From Lacibacter cauensis (GTDB lineage: Bacteria > Bacteroidota > Bacteroidia > Chitinophagales > Chitinophagaceae), in the NCBI RefSeq assembly GCF_007830055.1, contig NZ_VLLE01000002.1, positions 1,065,953-1,129,952 of the forward strand: 64,000 nucleotides of DNA, given 5' to 3'. Of the stretch, positions 27,472 to 36,718 are shown piece after piece. The translations under genes and the position numbers were made by a program. How positions within the stretch are numbered: the stretch's first letter is position 1; the number at the start of each line of letters is the position of its first letter. The notes under the pieces were generated by a model. That model was not told the origin of the DNA. It made no database searches and worked only from the letters and a program-made list of their open reading frames with translations.

Positions 27472-28728
27472 CTACTGCAGAAACCACTGTATAATGTCTT
27501 TTTTTCCGGGTGAAGAAAAAATCGGTGCGCCAATAAAGAAATCGGACATTTTCTGTCTGTTAATTTCAACATCTACAAGATAATTTTCGTATAAAATATT
27601 TCCTGATTCATGAATAAAATAATCAACCAACACAGTCCCATTCACTTTACCTGCCAATGAACTAAATCCATTACAATAATAGATTCCTTCAAGTAAAAAT
27701 CCGTTATCAATATGAACATAGGGAGGATTTTTCTGTTTCCCTTGAATAGCCATTATAATTCCTGTAATTGTTACATCTTCTTCAATCGTAACTTTTGTCA
27801 CTCTTGTTTCAGTAGATAAACCTATCAAAGCCAATACACTTGGATAGTCTAACGTTACCCGATCTTTTAGGATCAATGAATGAGTTGCAAATACCTGCAA
27901 ATTTCCTTTGAAACCCTTTCCAATAGTCACACTTGGTGCAATGACTATAATATCTTTTAAAATTGCTGAACTGTCAATTGCAATATGTCGATTAGATACA
28001 ACTACTACATTTCCTGCAAGCAGAATATTCCGTAATGAAATAGAATCGCTTGAAAGATAAAAATATGTCTCTTCATCAAAACCCGCAGTAATGGAATTGG
28101 CGACTAATTTCGATTGAATTACCCTTCTTTTTGTCGAATCAATTAAATCAACAAGATTTTGTAGTCTAGCCACTTCTAGGGTATCCAAAGAAGGCAAAGT
28201 TGGTTTACTGCCTGAAGACTTACCTTGGTAAAGACTTTCAAAAGAAAACCCCTTATGATTGACATATCCTGGTTTGATGCCGGCGTCAGGAATAGTTAAG
28301 TCTCCAACCAATTTAGTCTGACCAACTAAAAAAAGGGATCTTTTATGATCTGCCAAATATAAAGACTGATTCATGTAATGAGGAAGTCTATTGCCGTATA
28401 AAAAACTCTTAGACTTCTCGAAGTGACCGTAGTGTGCTTTAATAAACGCAATCGTAAAGAGCCCCCATTTATGTTGCTTAATCATTACAGAATCTGAAGC
28501 TTCATCAAATAAACACATATTAACTGTAGTATCTTTTTGATGAAAATTATTTGACAGAAGAAGTCTTATTGATTGTTCTATTTGATAATCCAGTCTCTCC
28601 GAAACATCACGTTTTGTTATTTCGATCCGTTCGTAATAAGCCAATTGAATAAGTGACAATAAAACAATAGCAACAATCAGAAAAACCGTAACAGTACTTA
28701 TTAAACTTGAAGATTTCAAGTTAAACAT
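27472..28728 (-). CDS. Large pilin-like protein with beta-solenoid-like body
   Basis: A 418-aa protein. The N-terminal hydrophobic helix begins MFNLKSSSLISTVTVFLIVAI, pilin-like but without a Glu at +5. GspK/PilX-type tip pseudopilins also lack that Glu. Residues about 225-370 look like short beta-strand turns of a solenoid or polymer-forming cytoskeletal fold (SISLRNILLAGNVVVVSN; GKGFKGNLQVFATHSLILKD; VTIEEDVTITGIIMAIQG). It stands second in the operon, 18 bases after the MORN-like gene. It may be the tip of a pseudopilus; this is inference. Confidence 0.7.
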   Translation of the reverse strand: MFNLKSSSLISTVTVFLIVAIVLLSLIQLAYYERIEITKRDVSERLDYQIEQSIRLLLSNNFHQKDTTVNMCLFDEASDSVMIKQHKWGLFTIAFIKAHYGHFEKSKSFLYGNRLPHYMNQSLYLADHKRSLFLVGQTKLVGDLTIPDAGIKPGYVNHKGFSFESLYQGKSSGSKPTLPSLDTLEVARLQNLVDLIDSTKRRVIQSKLVANSITAGFDEETYFYLSSDSISLRNILLAGNVVVVSNRHIAIDSSAILKDIIVIAPSVTIGKGFKGNLQVFATHSLILKDRVTLDYPSVLALIGLSTETRVTKVTIEEDVTITGIIMAIQGKQKNPPYVHIDNGFLLEGIYYCNGFSSLAGKVNGTVLVDYFIHESGNILYENYLVDVEINRQKMSDFFIGAPIFSSPGKKDIIQWFLQ

Positions 28729-28746
28729 TTTAGTTATTTTAAAACA

Positions 28747-29322
28747 TCAAAATGAAAGAGAAGTCGTGTCTGAGACGATGGTTCCTTTTTTCTTATAAGT
28801 CTTGATAACTTTATTATCACTAGTATAGATCAACCTGGGATAGGAAGGTCTTCCATTATTGTAAAACTCAACCTTTGAAACTCCACCCTTTTCATTGTAC
28901 AGTACTACTTGGCCATCTAACAATCCTTTACGCCACACCTCTTCTCTCTTTTTGATGCCATCAGCTTGCCAATAAGTCCATTTACCGTTTCTAAGTCCAT
29001 TATTAAAATGGCCCAGTTCCTTTAGATTTTTATTAGGATAAAACACTTTATATGATCCATTTAAAACCCGCCCGCTGTAAGCTCCTTGAGTCTGATTAAT
29101 TAACCCCTTGTCATACCAACAATAAAACAATTCTGCATTAAGGACCATTTTTTTTAGATCTACTTTATAGGTATAAAACGAATAAACGGTATCGTTTCGA
29201 TTAAGTATTACACGATTTGTCGATTCTGGCACTGGTTCTTTTATCCGTTGTGAATACATATCAATTGGAGATATAGAAATTGTGAAAAAAATCAATAATC
29301 TTCTGAAAATTAAAACAGTCAT
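28747..29322 (-). CDS. MORN/YwqK-like secreted protein, first gene of the Rhs-pseudopilin operon
   Basis: A 191-aa protein with an N-terminal hydrophobic signal. Repeats of the MORN/YwqK type are clear: YSGRVLNGSYKVFYPNK, GHFNNGLRNGKWTYWQADG and RKGLLDGQVVLYNEKGG. It leads the leftward array of twelve genes and faces 320 bases of gene-free DNA that should hold the operon promoter. YwqK-like proteins are often annotated as antitoxins of polymorphic toxins; here that is only a hint. Confidence 0.75.
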   Translation of the reverse strand: MTVLIFRRLLIFFTISISPIDMYSQRIKEPVPESTNRVILNRNDTVYSFYTYKVDLKKMVLNAELFYCWYDKGLINQTQGAYSGRVLNGSYKVFYPNKNLKELGHFNNGLRNGKWTYWQADGIKKREEVWRKGLLDGQVVLYNEKGGVSKVEFYNNGRPSYPRLIYTSDNKVIKTYKKKGTIVSDTTSLSF

Positions 29323-29642
29323 TTATTATCCTTTAATATAGGTTAAGTATAGGAAGTAATTACAGATACTAGTATAAAGCCGGAAATTAACTTAAAAAAA
29401 CAGTTATCTCCAAGCAAAATGCCCATTTAAAAATACTGTTTTTAGTAGTTATTTTTGGATTAACCAAGATTACGTACGCTTATGCCAAATAAGTGCACGT
29501 TTTTACGCTAATACTACGCAGTTATACCAGAATCAGCAGAAGTTGAAAAGTATCCTACATATAGTAACTGATAGTTTGACTACATTATCAACCTACCCAC
29601 TAACATCAAAGTAAAAGTACTACCTCACAATGTCAGTAGCTT
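29323..29642. other. Gene-free stretch, presumed promoter region of the Rhs-pseudopilin operon
   Basis: A/T-rich DNA between the first operon gene and the decayed IS21-family element. No reading frame is supported. No clear TTG/TAnnTTTG promoter pair could be fixed with confidence on the minus strand. Confidence 0.4.
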
Positions 29643-30206
29643 ATGATAAAATTGGAAATAACAAAGCCGTATTTGTTTGAACCAATGACCACACAGTCAT
29701 CAACAGTAAACAAATACGGCCATCTATTATTAAGCATAGATAAACGTTATTACAGTGTTTTCTATAACCTGATCGGCAATCGACTGAAGATAAAATATAC
29801 CAATAGCAAAGTAGAAATCTATCACGAGAACGAAGTAGTAGCTGTCCATAATCGTTTTTTGTAAGGGTAACAAATACATCATCAACCACGATCATATTGC
29901 CACACAACGTAAATATTTAGCTGAAGAAATCCGGAGAAGTTTATGGCCACTGATGCTATCGGCCAAGAGGTTGCACAATATGCAACGAAGATATTGGCGA
30001 GGGGAAAGCATCCTGAAAAAAGTTATAAATCCTGTTCCGGTGTATTGAGTTTTGCCAAACCTGTTGGCCATGCAGGATTGATCAATGCCTGTAAACGAGC
30101 CAACAGCTTTGGCATTTACAACTATACCATTCTTGGTCAGATACTGCGTTCCAAAGCCGATGCAATTCCGTTTGAAGATAAAGAAGGCAGCGTCTACTTG
30201 CATTAG
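29643..30206 (+). pseudogene. istA remnant, IS21 family
   Basis: Pieces of the C-terminal half of an IstA transposase in shifting frames. 29643-29864 reads NKYGHLLLSIDKRYYSVFYN and NSKVEIYHENEVVAVHNR. About 29868-29920 continues with NKYIINHDHIATQRKYLAEE in another frame. 29943-30206 gives GKHPEKSYKSCSGVLSFAKP with GHAGLINACKRANSFGIYNY, a family hallmark. The N-terminal catalytic core is absent, so this is a dead fragment. Confidence 0.75.
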
Positions 30207-30296
30207 CATGAAAACATCCGTGGACAGCATTACTACGAATAATTTTTTAATCACAACACCCAAATCAAAAAATAAACAACGAAATAGTAAAAAAGA

Positions 30297-30740
30297 TGGG
30301 CGATATGCACCTATATGATATACAGACTTCGTTTAAAACATTTGTGGAACAACCGCCAACCTTCAACTTCAACAACGATTAGATGGCGCAGTATTTAGTA
30401 CAATGCGAATCGGAGGACCGTAAACACCGACACCTGCAACGCAACATCAAAACCGCGAAGTTCCGGTACGTTACTGATGTTAATGGTATCGATTTTAATG
30501 AAAAGTGTGAGCTGGATAAAAATCAAATCGACCGTTTGTTTACCCGTGAGAATATTAAAAAAGGATAGGATGTTTTTATAACCGGTAGTACCGGAACAAG
30601 TATGGTAGACATTCTACCGTCATTACTTCGTAGCTACCCGTAAGAAACTGGTATGATGTAATCGGAGAACAAACGGAGGCAGATACCATACTCGTCCGAC
30701 TCGTGCATTTATCTGTCGGTGTTGAACTGAAAGTTTATCA
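30297..30740 (+). pseudogene. istB remnant, IS21 family
   Basis: The IstB ATPase N-terminus is recognisable from about 30297 (GDMHLYDIQTSFKTF). An internal TAG interrupts it, followed by QCESEDRKHRHLQRNIKTAK and FNEKCELDKNQIDRLF (30383-30568), then another stop and a degraded Walker A (VFITGSTGTS near 30575). It lies just after the istA remnant, as in IS21 elements. It is not functional. Confidence 0.75.
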
Positions 30741-31065
30741 TTACGTAAACACAGAAAAGATCAAACTGATAAAACTAATTAATCTAACCAGACAGAATTA
30801 ATCCTACGTTTAACAAATAAAAACAACCAGTTCTTTAATAGCATTAGGATGCCTCTTAATCAGTTTTTTTAATGAACTGCTTTAGCGGGTCAATTTAAAA
30901 AGCGAGAAGGAACAGTTTGCGCGGTATTTAAACATTGAACTAGTGCCAGAAATATCATCTACCCTTAAATACATACATTTTAGTTCCACTTCGTAACGAA
31001 AGAAAACTGATCTTCAATTAAGCAATCAGGTCAAGTTAGCAAACTCGGATCCATTTGTTTGCGCT
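30741..31065. other. Gene-free decayed DNA
   Basis: No intact gene. A short readable piece near 30890-30985 (NLKSEKEQFARYLNIEL) looks like a former coding segment but matches nothing I recognise. It is probably part of the eroded insertion area. Confidence 0.35.
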
Positions 31066-31911
31066 TTACATATTTGTCCACGTAATTGAATTGGTAAACA
31101 ATACTTCAGTTATTCTTGGTAACCATACACTCTTTGAAGCACTGAAAATCCCTATTGCCATAACAATAATGAATACCATCACAATCACAGCAACTACTTG
31201 CACAAAACGCTTATTGGGACTTTTCTTGGCAATTGTATAAAGTTCAAATAGCAATAGCGGTAGCAAGTATTGCGAAAAACTCAGAATATTCAGAAATGGC
31301 CCTTCAAATGTTTTGGGATTAAATCCGACTATGCCTTGATTCATAAATAACCAAAAATTTAAGCCAACCCTAAAAAACCAGACCCCGTTCATTACCAGGA
31401 ATAAACGGATTGCCCAGATCCGATGCTTTTTAATATTTCGAGCCCTGGCATATTTCATTGCGAGTACTGCAAATACAATGATCAGGATAGCATTTATACT
31501 GATACTGACATGCTGCACGATCCCACCAACTGAACCTCGTACCCAAACCATGTAAAATCCGCTCAGGCTGGTTACAAAAGCCGACAGGATATAACAACGA
31601 CCATTCCATTTATGAAATACAGGCATCCGGTTCCTTACTTTTGGAATCAGCTGCAAAGGGCCACCGAAAATGATGGTTATTGCCAACAGCAAATGGCTTC
31701 CAACAACCACATTGCCCATTATATCGCCCGTAACATATCCATTGGGAAGAACTTTGTTCCAATCTGAAGGATGTCCCTTCAAGGTTGCAGTACCATAAAA
31801 CAACAGTACATACACGCCAAAAATCCATTGACCAATTACCGCCGTCACAAACCAGCTTGTTACAGCCATGTTTAAAATTCTCGCATGCTGTGCTTGAATA
31901 AATCTTGTCAT
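31066..31911 (-). CDS. DUF2306-family membrane protein
   Basis: A 281-aa integral membrane protein with about eight hydrophobic segments. The central motif PVFHKWNGRCYILSAF, with His-Lys-Trp-Asn-Gly-Arg, and the following KKHRIWAIRLFLVMNG match DUF2306 proteins, which have conserved histidines and unknown function. It is a lone leftward gene, divergent from the LytS-type kinase across about 330 bases. Confidence 0.78.
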   Translation of the reverse strand: MTRFIQAQHARILNMAVTSWFVTAVIGQWIFGVYVLLFYGTATLKGHPSDWNKVLPNGYVTGDIMGNVVVGSHLLLAITIIFGGPLQLIPKVRNRMPVFHKWNGRCYILSAFVTSLSGFYMVWVRGSVGGIVQHVSISINAILIIVFAVLAMKYARARNIKKHRIWAIRLFLVMNGVWFFRVGLNFWLFMNQGIVGFNPKTFEGPFLNILSFSQYLLPLLLFELYTIAKKSPNKRFVQVVAVIVMVFIIVMAIGIFSASKSVWLPRITEVLFTNSITWTNM

Positions 31912-32243
31912 CTAGAATCTATTTTAAAATATATAGACTGCACTTTTAAACTTATAAACCCAATTAAGTCCACAGTTATTTTTTGCAATCAAAAAGTTGT
32001 GCAAGGCTATGAACTTCGCAGAAATTAATGCTAACTGAATCAACAGGGAACTCGTTTTTGTAAACAGATTACAGAAGCTATCAGTCGTAAAGACCGAATG
32101 AATTATGATTGACAGGATATTGTCTTTTACGGATTTGATTGACCCGCAACATTAGTTCGTTTACCTAAACATGCAGTACATATACACAAAAATCTAAGCT
32201 GTAGTATTTCTGTATTTTTACATTGTGTACCAAAAAGGACAAA
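31912..32243. other. Divergent intergenic region with possible coding relic
   Basis: This gap separates the DUF2306 gene and the kinase and should contain both promoters. A broken segment near 32040-32110 reads NQQGTRFCKQITEAISRKDR in one frame, suggesting a relic of a former gene, with no recognisable family. An AAAGGA sequence at 32235-32239, five bases before the kinase ATG at 32244, could act as a ribosome binding site. Confidence 0.4.
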
Positions 32244-33305
32244 ATGGCCCTTGCTAAAAAATTTAAATTATATCTGTGGACTGCATTAGTATTCTACCTT
32301 ATTTTTTGTTTTGGTGAATCATTTGCTTACCCCGATACGTTCTTCAAAAGAAATATAAACGGGCTCTTTTTGCTTGTCTTTGTTTTATTGCTCAATTACC
32401 TCTTATTTGAAACCGCCTTGCCATTATTCAAATCAAACGGGCGAAGTATTGTTTCAGGAGCAATCCTAGTTATAGTTCTGATTTTTCTGTATACAATAGG
32501 ATTATACGAGTGGCGGCAGCTGTGGATAAAGTTGAACTTATATACTGATTATACGCCCGGATTGACATACTGGAATGGTGTAGAAATTCACTCAAGGTAT
32601 AGCCTTGCGTCCATAATTTTCTTTGGGGTAGCTGTGCATCTTTATAACTACACACAATTGAAAAACGCAGCAAAACAATTACGTCTTGAAAATCAAGAAG
32701 CTGAATTGAATTATCTCAAATCACAAACAAACCCCCATTTTCTTTTCAACACGCTTAACAACATTTATTCGCTGGCAAGAGATAAAAGCAATCTAGCTCC
32801 TGAATCCATATTACGCTTATCCAAGATTTTACGATTCATGCTCTATGAAACCAACGGCGAGTTTATTCCAGTTGATAAAGAAATAAAAATCATAGAGGAC
32901 TATATTGCACTGGAAACATTACGGTACGACAATTCTTTAAAAATTGAGTTTGCCCATAACGCAGAAGATTATTCCCGGCCAATACCACCACTCCTGCTCA
33001 TTCCGTTAGTGGAAAATGCATTTAAGCATGGAGTATCTGAGACCAGAAATAAACCTTTTATTAGTATCGAACTATCTATTCAACAACAGCAATTAAGTTT
33101 TACCGTTAAAAATTCTGTCGGTGACGCACCGGAAAGGGGTTATGTAAAAGAGAATATTGGTCTTTCAAATTTACGCAGGCAACTTATGTTGCTTTACAGT
33201 GATTACCATTTATCCGCAACCCTTGAAAATTCAGAATTTGTCGTAAACTTAAAAATCAATTTTGCAAGCCATGTCAAAAATAAATTGCATCATCATAGAA
33301 GATGA
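32244..33305 (+). CDS. LytS/YpdA-type sensor histidine kinase
   Basis: I start at the ATG at 32244 (MALAKKFKLY), preceded by AAAGGAC; a TTG 21 bases upstream is in frame. About four membrane helices fill residues 10-140. The His_kinase domain carries QTNPHFLFNTLNNIYSLA with the phospho-acceptor His near residue 165. The ATPase part shows LIPLVENAFKHGVSE and NIGLSNLRRQL. There is no separate periplasmic sensor, as is common in this family. The 3' end overlaps the LytTR regulator by 35 bases, so the two are translationally linked. Confidence 0.92.
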   Translation: MALAKKFKLYLWTALVFYLIFCFGESFAYPDTFFKRNINGLFLLVFVLLLNYLLFETALPLFKSNGRSIVSGAILVIVLIFLYTIGLYEWRQLWIKLNLYTDYTPGLTYWNGVEIHSRYSLASIIFFGVAVHLYNYTQLKNAAKQLRLENQEAELNYLKSQTNPHFLFNTLNNIYSLARDKSNLAPESILRLSKILRFMLYETNGEFIPVDKEIKIIEDYIALETLRYDNSLKIEFAHNAEDYSRPIPPLLLIPLVENAFKHGVSETRNKPFISIELSIQQQQLSFTVKNSVGDAPERGYVKENIGLSNLRRQLMLLYSDYHLSATLENSEFVVNLKINFASHVKNKLHHHRR

Positions 33306-33963
33306 ACCATTAGCTTCAAAAATCCTCTCTGATTACATTTTACAGGTACCATTTCTGGAATTAAAAGCCTCTTTTAAGGATGCGATCCTTGCAACCGAAT
33401 ATCTTCGAACAAATGTGACTGACTTAATTTTCCTGGACATTCACCTGCCCAAATTAAAAGGTATGGCATTTTTAAAAACCCTAACTAATCCCCCAGCAGT
33501 GATAATCACTACTGCCTATCATCAGTACGCAGTAGAGGGATTTGAATTGAACGTAACGGACTATCTGTTAAAGCCAATTGAGTTTGACCGTTTTCTGATA
33601 GCAGTTAACAAGGTAAAAATCTCCCGGATAGAAAATGATAAAGCAGACAGTACCGGAGAGTCTAAAGACTATATATTTTTAAGTGTACAAAAAAAGAAAG
33701 TCAAAGTCTTATTTGCAGATATCGTTTATATCGAAAGTCAGCGGGAATACATTAAAATTGTTACAGCAAAAAAAGAATATCTCTCAAAAATGAGCACCCA
33801 TGAAATTGAATCCTTACTCCCACTTGCACTTTTCAAGCGTGTTCATCGTTCCTATATTATATCTCTGAAAAAAGTCGAATCCTACACTGCCGAAAGTGTA
33901 GAAGTCGCCGGAATATCTATTCCAATCGGCAGAGGCTATAAAGACATTATAGATAATTTATAA
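33271..33963 (+). CDS. LytTR-family response regulator
   Basis: From the ATG at 33271, 230 aa. The receiver domain has acidic Glu10-Asp11, phospho-acceptor Asp56 in LIFLDIHLPKLKG and Lys near 103 in TDYLLKP. The C-terminal LytTR DNA-binding domain spans about residues 135-230 (IVYIESQREYIKIVT; FKRVHRSYIISLKKVES). It overlaps the kinase gene and probably regulates a neighbouring operon; the twelve-gene array at 34730 is the obvious candidate. Confidence 0.92.
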   Translation: MSKINCIIIEDEPLASKILSDYILQVPFLELKASFKDAILATEYLRTNVTDLIFLDIHLPKLKGMAFLKTLTNPPAVIITTAYHQYAVEGFELNVTDYLLKPIEFDRFLIAVNKVKISRIENDKADSTGESKDYIFLSVQKKKVKVLFADIVYIESQREYIKIVTAKKEYLSKMSTHEIESLLPLALFKRVHRSYIISLKKVESYTAESVEVAGISIPIGRGYKDIIDNL

Positions 33964-34729
33964 TTACGGTCTAATGAAATCTTTGACAGCATAGCCCCAA
34001 TTATTCTTCTGTTTACTATAACTCCAAAAAGATACTATAGACGCCTTACAACAAAAATCATAGTGCATAAAGCACACATCAATTCCATTTGTAATTCCTA
34101 TTTACCGACAATCCCATTTCGAATTTGCAGTGTATATCCTGAGCATCGTCAATGGGAAACAGCGCATGGTCAATGAAGGTACTCACCGGGCAAACAAACT
34201 TGTTTTCTGAAATAAAACTGCAATATAATTGCTGTTCTTTTCTGCATTTTAAACAATGAAATTGCAGTAGAAAATTCAGCAGTCCCGTCGTTAGAACCAG
34301 AAAGAAACATACAGTTCGTATATCGAATTTATTCAACTGTCCTTTTTGATTTTGTAAAGAAACAGCATTGCCGAAATTAAACAGATACCGTGTAATTGTT
34401 ACCAAACGAAAGGAAATAGACTTCAAGCGAATCGAAGAACCGGATGGGTTAAAATAATTTCAGAAGAGTGTTTACCTGCTAAGTGAAGTATCAATTACTA
34501 CGATGACAGAAAAGCGTTGAATGTATAGGACAAAAGGAATAACCGTAATTATAAATGTAAATATTAATCATACTGTTCTTAGGCCATATTCTTTCTGAAG
34601 ATGTAATCATAACAACGGTTCCTGAAGAAGAATGATATCATTAAGGACAATTGAAATTGCAGGAAGCTTAAACCAGTCAGTACAGCAATAAGAAACGAAT
34701 GCACATAAACGACTAAAGGCAAAATTGAC
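33964..34729. other. 766-base gene-free stretch before the hydrolase operon
   Basis: All six frames are short or of unconvincing composition. A 115-codon minus-strand frame at 34079-34426 is not supported. The stretch may hold decayed DNA plus the promoter and LytTR binding sites of the operon that begins at 34730; I could not fix a paired direct repeat of the LytTR type by eye. Confidence 0.4.
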
Positions 34730-35437
34730 ATGAACAAAACAAGAATATCCCGTATTGCCGGATTGATCTATTTAATTGTTGTAGTGACAGGTATATTCAG
34801 TTTGGCCTATGTGCCGAAAGTACTAATTCATGATGACAACCTGGAACTTACGTTTAAAAACATCATGCAGAATGAACAGCTTTTCAGACTGGGCATCGCC
34901 AGCAGTGTGATTTGTTATACAGCCTTTCTTCTTTTGCCGGTTGCACTATACAAGCTTCTCAAACAGGTAAACGAATTTTATGCAAAGCTGATGGTACTTC
35001 TTGCCGTTACAAGTGTTCCGATTTCATTTTATAACCTGTACAATAAGTTTTCAATTCTTTCCCTTATCAGCATTTCAAAACAGGGAAATGCACAAGCTAC
35101 TTCCGAAATACCAGATCAGGTAATGAGTTATCTGCGTCAATATGATAATGGCATTTTTATCCTAACGGTCTTCTGGGGTTTATGGCTGTTGCCCTTCGGA
35201 TACCTTGTTCTTAAATCAGGATTCCTTCCCAAGGTCCTTGGTATTCTTTTAATGCTAGGATGTTTTGGCTATTTGGTAAATTTTTTCGGAAATACCCTAT
35301 CGGCAAATTACACATCCATTGGTATTGCAAAAACTATCCGCCTGCTCCCCTCCATTGCAGAACTGAGTGTTTGCGCCTGGTTGCTGATTATAGGAGCTAA
35401 AGAGAAAATAAAACCTTCTTTAAATTTTACGATATGA
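34730..35437 (+). CDS. DUF4386-family membrane protein (first of two)
   Basis: A 235-aa protein with six hydrophobic helices starting MNKTRISRIAGLIYLIVVVTGIFSL, typical of DUF4386. Function is unknown in the family. It is the first gene of a rightward array reaching to 44499 and overlaps the next gene by 4 bases. A second DUF4386 protein is encoded near the other end of the array at 43068. Confidence 0.8.
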   Translation: MNKTRISRIAGLIYLIVVVTGIFSLAYVPKVLIHDDNLELTFKNIMQNEQLFRLGIASSVICYTAFLLLPVALYKLLKQVNEFYAKLMVLLAVTSVPISFYNLYNKFSILSLISISKQGNAQATSEIPDQVMSYLRQYDNGIFILTVFWGLWLLPFGYLVLKSGFLPKVLGILLMLGCFGYLVNFFGNTLSANYTSIGIAKTIRLLPSIAELSVCAWLLIIGAKEKIKPSLNFTI

Positions 35438-35859
35438 AAGAATTTGTTCTGGAAGAATTTCGATTGCATGTAAGAATGAAGTTATCAGCGCTCTGGACAG
35501 GTGTCATGTTTTGTTACATCTATGGTGATTATTTCGGGCTATATGTACCGGGAAAAGTGCAAGGTTTGCTGAATAATGATAACATGTTAAACAGCCCTGG
35601 CAATCTATTTACGGCTGCCCTTCTGCTTGCGGTACCGGCTTTGATGATTTTCCTGTCTTTGATGTTAAAACCCAAATTATGTAAAGCATTGAATATTGGA
35701 GTTGGTATATTTTTCACTTTGTTCACATTGGCAGTTGGCATCGCTTCCATGCCCGGCTCTTATATCTTTTACACAGTCTACTCATTTATGGAGAGCATCA
35801 TTACGTCTGTGATCATTTACCAGGCATTCAAATGGCCTAAAATAAGTACAACAAAATAA
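35434..35859 (+). CDS. Small membrane protein, DUF6326-like
   Basis: A 141-aa protein with four hydrophobic helices. The opening KLSALWTGVMFCYIYGDYFGLY and the following YVPGKVQGLL resemble DUF6326 proteins as I recall them. The start codon overlaps the upstream stop (ATGA), so translation is probably coupled. Function unknown. Confidence 0.72.
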   Translation: MKEFVLEEFRLHVRMKLSALWTGVMFCYIYGDYFGLYVPGKVQGLLNNDNMLNSPGNLFTAALLLAVPALMIFLSLMLKPKLCKALNIGVGIFFTLFTLAVGIASMPGSYIFYTVYSFMESIITSVIIYQAFKWPKISTTK

Positions 35860-35865
35860 TTTTTC

Positions 35866-36711
35866 ATGTTCACACATATCGAAATCAATAATGCAGCCAA
35901 TCAGCCAATCGTTATCAATGTGTATGAAGCAGAACACTCCAATGATATACTCATTATCGCTTCAGCCACCGGGATGAAACAAACCTTTTATAAAAAATTT
36001 GCTGCTTATCTGGCATCGGAAGGCATAACCGTCATGACATTTGACTATACGGGCATCGGTCAGTCTTTAAAAAACGATATCAGCAAGTATAAGCATACTG
36101 CAACTGATTGGGGAGAAAAAGACCTGCAAGCCGTTATTCAATATGCTGCTACCGGTTCCCCTTCCGCAAGGATCATACTGGCAGGACATAGTATCGGAGG
36201 CCAGCTTATCGGGCTTGCACCGTCATCACAAATTGCTCAAAAAATAATATTAATCGCTGCACAGAGTGGATACTGGAAATTCTGGAAAGGCAAAGCAAGG
36301 ATAAAAATGTTCTTGACATGGTATGTATTGTTTCCATCATTAACCCGGTTGTTTGGGTATATGCCTGCAAAAAAAATCAGCAATATGGAAAACCTTCCAG
36401 GCAATGTTGCCAGGCAATGGAGTAAGTGGTGCAGAAATCAGGAATACCTTTTTGCAGATATCCTGCAAGACAAACAGTATTTTAATACGATCAGCTGCCC
36501 GCTTACTGCTTTTAGTATTGAAGGAGATTCCTATGCACCGAAAGAGTCTGTTGAATGGTTTACACATCGCTATCAAAATGCAGAAAAGAAAGTTATTCAT
36601 CTACATCCAACTGCTTTTAACACAAATCGAATCGGACACTTTAGTGTTTTTCATGAGCGGTTTGAGAGTAATATATGGAAACTGCTGTTAAATGAAATAA
36701 AAGACAACTGA
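35866..36711 (+). CDS. Alpha/beta hydrolase (COG4757-like)
   Basis: A 281-aa hydrolase with the nucleophile elbow GHSIGGQ (Ser at about residue 108), Asp in SIEGDSYAP near 225 and a late His in RIGHFSVF near 260. The N-terminal motif IIASATGMKQTFYKKFA places it with predicted hydrolases that lack a signal peptide, so it is cytoplasmic. Substrate unknown. It lies 6 bases after the DUF6326-like gene. Confidence 0.82.
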   Translation: MFTHIEINNAANQPIVINVYEAEHSNDILIIASATGMKQTFYKKFAAYLASEGITVMTFDYTGIGQSLKNDISKYKHTATDWGEKDLQAVIQYAATGSPSARIILAGHSIGGQLIGLAPSSQIAQKIILIAAQSGYWKFWKGKARIKMFLTWYVLFPSLTRLFGYMPAKKISNMENLPGNVARQWSKWCRNQEYLFADILQDKQYFNTISCPLTAFSIEGDSYAPKESVEWFTHRYQNAEKKVIHLHPTAFNTNRIGHFSVFHERFESNIWKLLLNEIKDN

Positions 36712-36718
36712 CAAGCTT

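Noticed and set aside
27471-27572. A 34-residue extension of the GspI-like pseudopilin
   Set aside because: It would hide the prepilin signal behind a charged leader and overlap the upstream gene.
34079-34426. A 115-codon minus-strand frame in the gap before the hydrolase operon
   Set aside because: No family resemblance, no conserved start context and mixed composition; it probably is a chance frame in decayed DNA.
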